42,186 bases of DNA from an uncultured Carnobacteriaceae bacterium (GTDB lineage Bacteria; Bacillota; Bacilli; Lactobacillales; Aerococcaceae). A model generated the notes under the pieces. That model ran no database searches. It saw only the letters and a program-made list of their open reading frames with translations, and was not told the origin of the DNA. Made by a program: the position numbers and the translations under genes. Shown one piece after another: positions 33,253-40,728 of this stretch (position 1 is its first letter; the number at the start of each line of letters is the position of its first letter). The stretch spans positions 1 to 42,186 of the forward strand of contig CALHVK010000048.1 of the NCBI GenBank assembly GCA_938039195.1, given 5' to 3'.

Positions 33253-34056
33253 TTATTTTCTCAACTGATGCGTCAACTTATAACTGCTTTCTAGAATGTC
33301 ATTTGCACGGCTTTCGTCTTTTTGAAGAAGCCCTAAGTAGAGTAAATCGACTAGGAAGAGCGAGTCGTTACGACTGGTAATAGCTGCGGAACGAATCGAT
33401 TTTTCATGGCGAGGAACTTTGAGACAATAGGTGCTGAGAGCGTCTAGATTGCCGTTTCCTTGTCCAGTAATCGATACAGTTGGAATGCCGCGCTGTTTAG
33501 CAATTTCAAAGGCTGCAAAGACTTCTCTTGTGTTAGCAGAGTAGCTGACACCAATCACTAAGTCTTTTTCTGTAGCGTTGCTAAGGCTTGCGAGTTGGAT
33601 GTGTGAGTCTGTATGGTACACGATATTTTTACCGATACGGCTTAGTTTAAAGTAAATATCGCTGCAGACTAGACCTGAAGCCCCGACCCCAAAAGTGTAG
33701 ATTTTGTTCGCATTTTTGAGTAAGTCAATCACGCGGTCGAGTGTGTCGTCATCGATTAGTTCGATCGTCATTTCATAGGAACGAGTAACTGTCTTAATTA
33801 ATTTAGATTGAATGGTTTTGATAGAGTCGTCTTTATCGATTTGTTCGTCAATGGATTGTGAGTTTTGTTGCGCTAAATTCACTTTGAAACGTGAATAAGA
33901 ACGGAACCCAATTTTTTTAATATATTTACTAATAGAAGAAGACGAAACCCCAATTTCATCTGCCAATACATGAATGCTTGAAGAAAGTACGATATCTGAA
34001 TGCTTTGAGATGAATTCTTCAATTTTTTTATCTGTTGCTGTTAAAAACTTTTTCAT
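33253..34056 (-). CDS. MurR/RpiR-family regulator of MurNAc use
   Basis: Counted from 34056 this is a 267-residue regulator with an N-terminal RpiR helix-turn-helix (about 1-75, with HVLADEIGVSSSSISKYIKKIG) and a C-terminal SIS sugar-phosphate domain (TFGVGASGLVCSDIYFKLSRIG, VSYSANTREV). It is divergent from murQ, so MurNAc-6-phosphate is the likely ligand. An upstream ATG at 34098 would add 14 residues, but AAGGTAGG before 34056 favours the shorter form, and the longer form would need translation from the -10 region. Confidence 0.88.
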   Translation of the reverse strand: MKKFLTATDKKIEEFISKHSDIVLSSSIHVLADEIGVSSSSISKYIKKIGFRSYSRFKVNLAQQNSQSIDEQIDKDDSIKTIQSKLIKTVTRSYEMTIELIDDDTLDRVIDLLKNANKIYTFGVGASGLVCSDIYFKLSRIGKNIVYHTDSHIQLASLSNATEKDLVIGVSYSANTREVFAAFEIAKQRGIPTVSITGQGNGNLDALSTYCLKVPRHEKSIRSAAITSRNDSLFLVDLLYLGLLQKDESRANDILESSYKLTHQLRK

Positions 34057-34089
34057 GGAATACCTACCTTTTTCGAGAAATATTGTTTC

Positions 34090-34162
34090 CGATTTCATTA
34101 TACAGTATTGAAATAAAATTTACAACGCTGTATAATATGTTTAAGAAAAACGATTTCATTAT
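34090..34162. promoter_or_regulatory. Back-to-back promoters of murQ and its regulator, with repeats
   Basis: Plus strand: TTGAAA 34108-34113, spacer 17, TATAAT 34131-34136. Minus strand: TTGTAA (34125-34120), spacer 17, TATAAT (34102-34097). Each spacer covers the other promoter's -35 box, so both cannot be occupied freely. The -10 boxes lie in a perfect inverted repeat ATTATACAG/CTGTATAAT. The word CGATTTCATTAT occurs at 34090-34101 and 34151-34162, outside the promoters, and is a candidate operator for the RpiR-type regulator. Confidence 0.75.
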
Positions 34163-34198
34163 GAATTTTAGTGGAATTTTTAAGAGGAGGTGGAGAAA

Positions 34199-35104
34199 AT
34201 GGATGACATTTCAAAATTGATGACAGAGCAAGTCAATGACAGAAGTAAGGATATTGAAACGCAGTCGATTCGTGAGATTTTACGTTATATGAATGACGAA
34301 AACAGAAAAATCACTGATGCGATTGAACAGTGCATTCCAGAAATTGAAAAAGTGACAGCAGGTGTTGTACAAGCATTCGAGAAAGGAGGCCGATTGATTT
34401 ATCTGGGCGCGGGGACTTCTGGTCGACTTGGTGTTCTGGACGCAAGCGAATGCCCACCAACATTCGGTGTATCACCGGAGATGGTAGTGGGACTGATTGC
34501 GGGTGGAGATTACGCTCTTCGTAACGCTATAGAAGGTGCCGAAGACGATGAAACCTTAGCCGAGGCACAGTTAAGAGACTTGGATCTTGTCAAAGAGGAT
34601 GTAGTCGTCGGAATTAGCGCGAGTGGACGCACACCTTATGTTGCAGCAGGACTTGCCTATGCCAATGAGGTTGGCTGTTTCACAGGTGCGATTTCCAATT
34701 CTCCAGATGCTTTAATTTCTAACATAGCTTCGGTTGGTATCGAAGCGATTACTGGACCAGAAGTGGTTACAGGCTCTACGCGAATGAAAGCAGGGACGGC
34801 ACAAAAAATCATTCTCAATATGATTACAACGACTGCAATGATTCAAGTAGGAAAAATCTTTAAAGGATATATGGTCGATGTTCAGCCAACCAATCAAAAG
34901 CTGAAACAACGAGCGGCCAATATCCTCTCTAAAATCACAAATCTTTCTCCTGAAGACGCAAGACGTGTTCTTGAGGAAAATGATTTTGATTTAAAAGTCG
35001 CTATTATCTCTCAAATACATCATATTTCGGCACAAGAAGCAGAAAGACTGCTTCAAGAAAATCAAATGAATATCGTAAAGGCAATGAAAAATAAGGAGGC
35101 TTAA
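34199..35104 (+). CDS. murQ: N-acetylmuramic acid 6-phosphate etherase
   Basis: MurQ splits MurNAc-6-phosphate into GlcNAc-6-phosphate and D-lactate. The 301-residue protein has a SIS domain with YLGAGTSGRLGVLDASECPP near residue 65, VGISASGRTPYVAAGL, and GSTRMKAGTAQKIILNMI near residue 195. A C-terminal helical domain follows (LSPEDARRVLEEN). AAGAGGAGG lies ahead of ATG 34199. An in-frame GTG at 34190 lies inside that SD. It is the first gene of a MurNAc recycling operon. Confidence 0.96.
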   Translation: MDDISKLMTEQVNDRSKDIETQSIREILRYMNDENRKITDAIEQCIPEIEKVTAGVVQAFEKGGRLIYLGAGTSGRLGVLDASECPPTFGVSPEMVVGLIAGGDYALRNAIEGAEDDETLAEAQLRDLDLVKEDVVVGISASGRTPYVAAGLAYANEVGCFTGAISNSPDALISNIASVGIEAITGPEVVTGSTRMKAGTAQKIILNMITTTAMIQVGKIFKGYMVDVQPTNQKLKQRAANILSKITNLSPEDARRVLEENDFDLKVAIISQIHHISAQEAERLLQENQMNIVKAMKNKEA

Positions 35105-35108
35105 TAAA

Positions 35109-36536
35109 ATGGATGCAAAGAAAGTAGCAAATGAAATTTTAAATAAAGTCGGACAAAAGGAAAACGTAGTAAGTAATGCTACATGTATGACTCGCTTACG
35201 TCTGACAGTAGCAGATACATCTAAAGTAGATGTCGCTGGATTAAAAGATGTGGATTCAGTATTAGGGGTTGTAGAACGTGAACAAGGGGTTCAAATCGTT
35301 TTAGGACCTGGTAAAGTGACTGAAGTTGGTCGCGAATTTGCGGAATTAACAGGAATTGAATTAGGTAGCGTAGACGAAGTAGACGCAGCTGATTTAGCGA
35401 AAGAAAACAAAAAAGAAAATAAAGCAAAACACAATGGACCTATCCAACGCTTCTTAGAACACATTGCGAATATTTTCGTGCCACTATTACCAGGGATTAT
35501 CGCTGCTGGTTTAATCAATGGTATTTCAAACGTTATTAACGTAACTACACAAAATGCTTATAACTTTGAATGGTGGTACCAAGCCATTCGTACAATGGGT
35601 TGGGGTCTATTCGCCTTCTTACCTTTATATGTAGGATACAATGCCGCTCGTGAGTTCAAAGGAACTCCAATTCTTGGGGCAATCGCTGGAAGTATGTCAA
35701 TTGTTGTACCATCAATGCCTCTTTTACTAAAAACAGATGCAGGTCAAGTATTGATGCCATTTACTGATAAACCATATAACCCAGGTGCTGGGGGATTATT
35801 AGCTGCATTAATGATGGGTATTCTTGTTGCATACTTAGAACGCGCTATTGATAAAGTAATCCCATCAATGTTGAAGACATTCTTAACACCATTATTAACT
35901 TTAATCATTGGTGCATTCTTATCAGTATTAATCATCCAACCTGCTGGTGCCTTTTTAACAGATGGAATTTACAAAGTATTAAACTTCGTATATGAACAAT
36001 TAGGAATCTTTGGTGGTTACATCTTAGCGGCTGGATTCTTGCCAATCGTATCAGTTGGTTTACACCAAGCATTAACTCCAATCCACGTTCTATTAAACAA
36101 TCCAGAAGGACCAACTCAAGGTATCAACTACCTATTACCAATCTTAATGATGGCTGGTGGTGGACAAGTAGGTGCAGGTTTAGCATTATACTTGAAGACT
36201 AAGAACAAAAAATTAAAACAATTAACAAGAGACTCATTACCAGTTGGTATCTTAGGTATCGGGGAACCAATGATGTACGCTGTAACACTTCCTTTAGGTA
36301 GACCATTCTTAACAGCCTGCTTAGGATCAGGCTTTGGAGGAATGTTAGCTGTTCTATTCCACTTAGGTACTGTATCTCAAGGGGTTTCAGGATTATTCGG
36401 TGCATTAATTATGGTTCCTGGAACACAAGCGTTATTCCTAACTGCAATGGTCGGAGCTTACATCGGTGGATTTGTCATCACATGGTTCTTCGGTGTAGAT
36501 GAAGATCGTATTAACGAAGTATATGGAAACAAATAG
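35109..36536 (+). CDS. murP: PTS EIIBC transporter, MurNAc-specific
   Basis: This 475-residue phosphotransferase permease has an EIIB domain (about 1-85, with the phosphorylated C26 in SNATCMTRLRL), a charged linker and an EIIC domain of about ten membrane segments with GIGEPMMYAVTLPL. No EIIA domain is present, so an EIIA from elsewhere must donate phosphate. Its place between murQ and mupG indicates MurNAc, or MurNAc-GlcNAc, as substrate. It lies 4 bases after murQ. Confidence 0.92.
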   Translation: MDAKKVANEILNKVGQKENVVSNATCMTRLRLTVADTSKVDVAGLKDVDSVLGVVEREQGVQIVLGPGKVTEVGREFAELTGIELGSVDEVDAADLAKENKKENKAKHNGPIQRFLEHIANIFVPLLPGIIAAGLINGISNVINVTTQNAYNFEWWYQAIRTMGWGLFAFLPLYVGYNAAREFKGTPILGAIAGSMSIVVPSMPLLLKTDAGQVLMPFTDKPYNPGAGGLLAALMMGILVAYLERAIDKVIPSMLKTFLTPLLTLIIGAFLSVLIIQPAGAFLTDGIYKVLNFVYEQLGIFGGYILAAGFLPIVSVGLHQALTPIHVLLNNPEGPTQGINYLLPILMMAGGGQVGAGLALYLKTKNKKLKQLTRDSLPVGILGIGEPMMYAVTLPLGRPFLTACLGSGFGGMLAVLFHLGTVSQGVSGLFGALIMVPGTQALFLTAMVGAYIGGFVITWFFGVDEDRINEVYGNK

Positions 36537-37554
36537 AGCAAACATTTCTTTTGGGCGCTCCATCTATATCAATCTTGGTGAACAAGTTGTGACACAAGTA
36601 TTAGAAGAAATGAAAGCCGCGCGTCAAACCGTGGCTTTTACTTCTTTTCAGTTGCCAGAACATCCGCTAGAAATCTCGGATATGACACGTCTTGTGGAAC
36701 TTGCTCGTTCATATGAGGTGGATTTAATTCCAGACATCGCCCATAAAGATCTTACCAAAGAAAACATAGCAGCTCTGAAAAAAGCAGGGCTATCGTACTT
36801 ACGTCTGGACGAATTTGGAGACGAAGCGTTTATTGAACGTTGCGGCAAGGCGTTTACGCTTGTCGTGAATGCTTCGACGTTTACGCATCGTGAATATAAA
36901 CTTTTGGAACGACTCGGATTTGCTCGTCGAATCATCGCTTGTCATAATTATTATCCAAAAGTATATTCAGGGATTTCGCTTGAAAAATTCACGACGATTA
37001 ATCAAAAATTACATGCGCTCGGTGTAAAAGTGCTGGCATTTATTCCAGGAGATGAGCCTTTAAGAGGACCGCTTCATGAAGGTTTACCAACCGTTGAAAC
37101 GCATCGTACGTTAGATACGCGATTGGCGATTTGCGAACTTATTAAGGCGCATACCGATATGATTTTAGTGGGAGACACATTTATTAACGCCTCTACACAA
37201 AAAGTCATGAAGGAATTCCAAGACGGGTTCGTATCGTTGAAGGCAGAAGCTCCTATCGAATTAACAGGTAAAGTGCTTCGTGACCGTATCGATGCCAGTG
37301 ATTTTGTGTACCGTGTACTTGGTACTCGCGGCTGGGCCTTACTTGGCGGAGAAGTTTCTACAACAACCCGCATCGTTGGAGAAATCAATCAAGCCAATAA
37401 CCAGTATGGTCGTTACCAAGGCGAAATCGAAATTGCTAAAGTTGAGTTGCCGCAAGACGTTCGACAAAATGTCATCGGGCACTTACTTCCATCTGAGATT
37501 GCCGTATTTACTGCTTTGCCAGAAGGATTTGGCATTCAATTAGAAGTCGAATAA
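36523..37554 (+). CDS. mupG: MupG-type 6-phospho-MurNAc glycosidase (DUF871)
   Basis: This protein of about 343 residues has the two-domain DUF871 layout: a TIM barrel (about 1-235, with FGRSIYINLGEQ and LRLDEFGDEAFIERCG and NYYPKVYSGIS) and a C-terminal cyclophilin-like beta domain from about residue 240. In Staphylococcus aureus MupG cleaves MurNAc-6P-GlcNAc taken up by MurP, next to murQ and murR, exactly the set found here. The start overlaps the end of murP. An ATG at 36499 is in frame but gives a less family-like N-terminus. Confidence 0.88.
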   Translation: METNRANISFGRSIYINLGEQVVTQVLEEMKAARQTVAFTSFQLPEHPLEISDMTRLVELARSYEVDLIPDIAHKDLTKENIAALKKAGLSYLRLDEFGDEAFIERCGKAFTLVVNASTFTHREYKLLERLGFARRIIACHNYYPKVYSGISLEKFTTINQKLHALGVKVLAFIPGDEPLRGPLHEGLPTVETHRTLDTRLAICELIKAHTDMILVGDTFINASTQKVMKEFQDGFVSLKAEAPIELTGKVLRDRIDASDFVYRVLGTRGWALLGGEVSTTTRIVGEINQANNQYGRYQGEIEIAKVELPQDVRQNVIGHLLPSEIAVFTALPEGFGIQLEVE

Positions 37555-37561
37555 CAAACAG

Positions 37562-37603
37562 CAATCCATCCGCCACTTTTGGTAGGGTGGATTGTTTATT
37601 TTT
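37562..37603 (+). terminator. Intrinsic terminator of the murQ operon
   Basis: CAATCCATCC at 37562-37571 pairs with GGGTGGATTG at 37585-37594 (one G-T pair), followed by a T-rich tail. Confidence 0.8.
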
Positions 37604-37683
37604 CTATACAACATTAGAAAAATGAGCCATTTTATGATACTCTAGATGAGTATAAATTTAATAGAAACAAAGGGGGCCTTTGG

Positions 37684-38604
37684 ATGATAGAGCTGATTGC
37701 AACAGTTGAATCCATCCAACAAGCAAAAGACTTGCTTGAAGCGGGCGTGGACACGATTTATTTTGGGGAAGACCAATTCGGACTTCGCCTTCCTATGTCG
37801 TTTACACGTGAGGAACAAAAAGAATTAACGGAATTGGCGCACCAATATGGAAAGAAAGCAAGCGTTGCTGTCAACGCGATTTTCCATAATGAAGGAATTG
37901 CGCTTGTACCTGAGTATTTAACATTTTTAAAGGAAATCGGTGTTGATAACATCGCGGTAGGAGATCCAGGAGTGGTTCAAATTATGAAGAACCCTGAGTA
38001 CTCTATTCCGTATCGTTATGATGCAGCGGTTTTAGTAACAAGTAGTCGTCAAATCAACTTCTGGGGAAAACGTGGTGCCGTTGGTGCGGTGATTGCGCGT
38101 GAAATTCCTCGTGAAGAAATGAAAATTTTGGCAGCAGGTGTAGAAATTCCAATCGAAGTTCTCGTGTACGGTGCGACTTGTATCCATCATTCAAAACGCC
38201 CACTGTTAAATAACTATTTTAACTATATCGAGAAAAAAGAATCAGTTGAAAAACGTCGCGGTTTATTCGTATCAGAACCTGCCGATGAAGATTCTCACTA
38301 TTCTATCTACGAAGACATTAACGGAACGCATATTTTCGCGAATAACGACGTGTCTCTTGCACCTTATTTGTTAGAATTAACAGAAATGGGCATTCCACAA
38401 TGGAAATTAGACGGAGTGTTAGCTCCAGGTCAAGATTTCGTGGAAGTAGCGAAATTATTCGTCAATGCTCGTAATGAAATCGAAGCAGGCACATGGACTC
38501 CAGAGAAGAGCGCAAGCCTTGAACTACAAGTACGCGCACACCATCCAAAAGTACGTGGCCTCGAAGCAGGATTTTATATTTTAAATCCAGAAGATGTGAA
38601 ATAG
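37684..38604 (+). CDS. trhP1: U32-family protein, tRNA uridine hydroxylation (TrhP1/YrrN type)
   Basis: This 306-residue U32 'peptidase' family protein has the barrel start ELIATVESIQQAKDLLEAGVDTIYFG and the conserved Cys segment EVLVYGATCIHHSKRPLL near residue 158. Despite the name, members of this pair are required for prephenate-dependent 5-hydroxylation of wobble uridine in tRNA. It is the shorter partner, corresponding to YrrN of B. subtilis, and is followed after 11 bases by the longer one. AAAGGGGG lies ahead of the ATG. Confidence 0.88.
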   Translation: MIELIATVESIQQAKDLLEAGVDTIYFGEDQFGLRLPMSFTREEQKELTELAHQYGKKASVAVNAIFHNEGIALVPEYLTFLKEIGVDNIAVGDPGVVQIMKNPEYSIPYRYDAAVLVTSSRQINFWGKRGAVGAVIAREIPREEMKILAAGVEIPIEVLVYGATCIHHSKRPLLNNYFNYIEKKESVEKRRGLFVSEPADEDSHYSIYEDINGTHIFANNDVSLAPYLLELTEMGIPQWKLDGVLAPGQDFVEVAKLFVNARNEIEAGTWTPEKSASLELQVRAHHPKVRGLEAGFYILNPEDVK

Positions 38605-38615
38605 GAGAGAGTCAA

Positions 38616-39857
38616 ATGGGAAGAAAAATATTGAAAAAACCTGAAGTACTTGCTCCAGCGGGTACTCTTGAAAAATTAAAAACAGCTATTTTGTACGGAG
38701 CAGATGCGGTTTTCCTTGGTGGAGAAGCGTACGGACTTCGTAGCCGTGCAGGGAACTTCGACTTTGCGGAAATGAAAGAAGCCGTTGATTTTGCCCATGC
38801 ACATAATGCAAAAGTATATATCGCAGCCAACATGGTTACTCATGAAGGTGATGAAAAAGGAGCGGGAGACTTCTTCCGTACAGTTCGTGACATCGGGATT
38901 GATGCAGCCATCATCAGTGACATGGCCTTAATGGATATTTGTGCCTCAGAGGCGCCTGGATTACCAATCCATTTATCAACACAATCCTCAGCAGCCAACT
39001 ACGAAACGCTCAACTTCTGGAAAGACGAAGGGTTAGAACGTGTCGTGTTAGCGCGTGAAGTATCAATGGATGAAATCAGAGAAATGCAAGAAAAAGTGGA
39101 TGTAGAAATCGAAGCCTTTATCCATGGTGCAATGTGTATTTCTTATTCCGGCCGTTGCGTATTATCAAACCACATGGTGCATCGTGATGCTAACCGTGGG
39201 GGATGTGCGCAGTCTTGTCGTTGGAAATACGGTCTATTCGATATGCCATTTGCTGGTGAAAAGAATATGGTCGGTGCTGGCGAAGAAGGAATCGAAGAGA
39301 AATTCTCAATGAGTGCCGTTGACTTATCAATGCTTCAAAACTTACCTGACTTAATCGAAGCAGGTGTGGATAGCTTGAAGATTGAAGGTCGTATGAAATC
39401 AATCCACTATGTTTCAACAGTATCGAACGTTTACCGTGCCGCAGTAGATTCTTACTGCGAAGATCCAGATAACTATGTATGTAAACAAGAATGGATTGAC
39501 GAGTTATGGAAAGCAGCGCAACGTGAGTTAGCAACTGGTTTCTACTACCAAATTCCAACTGAAGAAGAGCAATTATTTGGCCCACGCCGTCAAATTCCTC
39601 AATATGCTTTCGTTGGACAAGTGCTTGAATATGATCCAGAAACACAAATCGCAACAGTACAACAACGTAATAACTTCAAAGTGGGAGACCATATCGAGTT
39701 CTACGGACCAGGAATGCGTCACCACGAAGAAGCATTAACACAATTATGGGATGAAAATGGCGAAGAAATCGAAGCAGCTCCTCACGCGATGATGATCTGC
39801 AAGATGAAAGTATCAGAGCCAGTGAAACCTTTAGATATGATTCGTAAACGTCGTTAA
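38616..39857 (+). CDS. trhP2: U32-family protein, tRNA uridine hydroxylation (TrhP2/YrrO type)
   Basis: This 413-residue partner carries the U32 signature EAFIHGAMCISYSGRCVLSN near residue 167, followed by HRDANRGGCAQSCRWKY, whose Cys residues bind an iron-sulfur cluster in relatives. A C-terminal beta-barrel (IPQYAFVGQVLEYDPETQIA) completes the longer type. With trhP1 it would convert U34 to ho5U in tRNA. AGGAGAG lies ahead of the ATG. Confidence 0.92.
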   Translation: MGRKILKKPEVLAPAGTLEKLKTAILYGADAVFLGGEAYGLRSRAGNFDFAEMKEAVDFAHAHNAKVYIAANMVTHEGDEKGAGDFFRTVRDIGIDAAIISDMALMDICASEAPGLPIHLSTQSSAANYETLNFWKDEGLERVVLAREVSMDEIREMQEKVDVEIEAFIHGAMCISYSGRCVLSNHMVHRDANRGGCAQSCRWKYGLFDMPFAGEKNMVGAGEEGIEEKFSMSAVDLSMLQNLPDLIEAGVDSLKIEGRMKSIHYVSTVSNVYRAAVDSYCEDPDNYVCKQEWIDELWKAAQRELATGFYYQIPTEEEQLFGPRRQIPQYAFVGQVLEYDPETQIATVQQRNNFKVGDHIEFYGPGMRHHEEALTQLWDENGEEIEAAPHAMMICKMKVSEPVKPLDMIRKRR

Positions 39858-39888
39858 GACGAATTTTTAAAAGAAAGAAGGAATGAAA

Positions 39889-40218
39889 ATGTCATTACCA
39901 AATTGCCCTAAATGTGGTTCAGAATACACATATGAAGATGGCGTATTATTAGTATGTCCAGAATGTGCGTATGAATGGGAACCAGGTTCAGAAGTTGAAG
40001 AAGGTCCAGTAGCCATCGATGCGAACGGAAATAAATTACAAGATGGCGATACTGTAACAGTCATTAAAGACTTAAAAGTAAAAGGCGCTCCGAAAGATAT
40101 TAAGCAAGGAACACGTGTGAAGAATATTCGTATCGTGGAAGGCGATCATAATATCGATTGTAAGATAGATGGCTTCGGCGCAATGAAACTTAAATCTGAG
40201 TTTGTTAAAAAGATTTAA
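39889..40218 (+). CDS. yjdM: YjdM/PhnA-family zinc-ribbon protein
   Basis: This 109-residue protein begins with a zinc ribbon: C6, C9, C23 and C26 in NCPKCGSEYTYEDGVLLVCP plus EC. The C-terminal part is the PhnA-type beta domain with GDTVTVIKDLKVKGAPKDIKQG. The family was once linked to phosphonate use but lacks an established enzyme activity. AGAAGG lies 7 bases ahead of ATG 39889, and the ATG at 39883 is too close to it. It sits 31 bases after trhP2 and may be cotranscribed. Confidence 0.9.
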   Translation: MSLPNCPKCGSEYTYEDGVLLVCPECAYEWEPGSEVEEGPVAIDANGNKLQDGDTVTVIKDLKVKGAPKDIKQGTRVKNIRIVEGDHNIDCKIDGFGAMKLKSEFVKKI

Positions 40219-40240
40219 TGGGAGTACCGTAGGGACTTTC

Positions 40241-40414
40241 AAAAAGCTCCCCCTAGAATTTTTATAGTTGTTATAATAGCGATACCGGATTGAGCCGAGG
40301 TCTCAATCCTACCAAGCTTCAAACTGACTCTACGGGTTTTACCCTAGAGTCAGTAATTCACATTGGTTATGAACTCGCTATTACAACTACTATAAATCTA
40401 GGGGGGCTTTTTTT
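40241..40414 (+). repeat. Structured dispersed element, copy C
   Basis: The left arm 40241-40282 pairs with 40375-40414: AAAAAGCTCCCCCTAG with CTAGGGGGGCTTTTTTT (one bulge), and a 22-base block 40261-40282 with 40375-40396 at 20 of 22. The core holds ACCGG at 40284-40288, hairpin GGATTGAG/CTCAATCC (40287, 40302), AAGCTTCAAA at 40314-40323, hairpin CTGACTCTA-bulged C-GGGT with ACCC-TAGAGTCAG (40324-40353) and AATTCACATT at 40355-40364. The right arm ends in seven T residues, so it can also end transcription of the yjdM gene. Compare copies A and B. Confidence 0.88.
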
Positions 40415-40560
40415 CGTCCCTCGAGGAACCCAACACTCTTTAAAAGCTCAAATTAAGTTTCTTGCTTCTCAGGAGGGGAAGGGATTCGGCTTATTGGTTC
40501 TTTGGAAGAGTCTATTGATAGAAAATTTCCAAAGGGTGGACTGTAAATAAAATTTAATAA
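40415..40560. other. Non-coding stretch after element copy C
   Basis: An open frame reaching 40550 has no start site of its own and runs backward into the element, so it is not a gene. The stretch LKAQIKFLASQEGKGFGLLV in that frame looks protein-like and might be a decayed gene end, but I recognise no family. Confidence 0.3.
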
Positions 40561-40569
40561 ATAAGGATT

Positions 40570-40605
40570 ATATGCATGAGAATAGTTTTCTTATGCATAT
40601 TTTTA
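40570..40605 (+). terminator. Intrinsic terminator upstream of apbE
   Basis: ATATGCATGAGAA at 40570-40582 pairs with TTCTTATGCATAT at 40588-40600 (one G-T pair), followed by TTTT. It isolates apbE from upstream reading. Confidence 0.8.
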
Positions 40606-40627
40606 TTAGTGAAAATAGGTCTTGTTC

Positions 40628-40656
40628 TTGAAATTTGATTTCTGCTGTGTTACATT
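40628..40656 (+). promoter_or_regulatory. Promoter of apbE
   Basis: TTGAAA at 40628-40633, a 17-base spacer and TACATT at 40651-40656, the latter preceded by TGT (extended -10). Transcription would begin near 40663. Confidence 0.65.
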
Positions 40657-40695
40657 CAGAATAAGGAGTAGAAAACGCTTTTGTGTAGGCGTTTC

Positions 40696-40711
40696 TGTGA
40701 CTTTTATCACA
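40696..40711. promoter_or_regulatory. Crp/Fnr-type operator before apbE
   Basis: TGTGACTTTTATCACA is a perfect TGTGA-N6-TCACA palindrome, the classic site of Crp/Fnr-family proteins, also used by ArcR-type regulators in Gram-positive bacteria. It lies about 33 bases after the likely transcript start and shortly before the ribosome site, so binding would be expected to repress. Confidence 0.7.
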
Positions 40712-40728
40712 AAATTCGTTTAGGAGAA

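Noticed and set aside
40241..40414. Integron attC site or classical MITE
   Set aside because: There is no integrase and no gene cassettes. A classical MITE would have the same terminal repeats in all copies, but here the outer arms differ while the cores agree.
40290..40550. 86-codon ORF over element copy C
   Set aside because: Its first half is the structured element core and it has no ribosome site. Only its tail looks protein-like, and no family is recognised.
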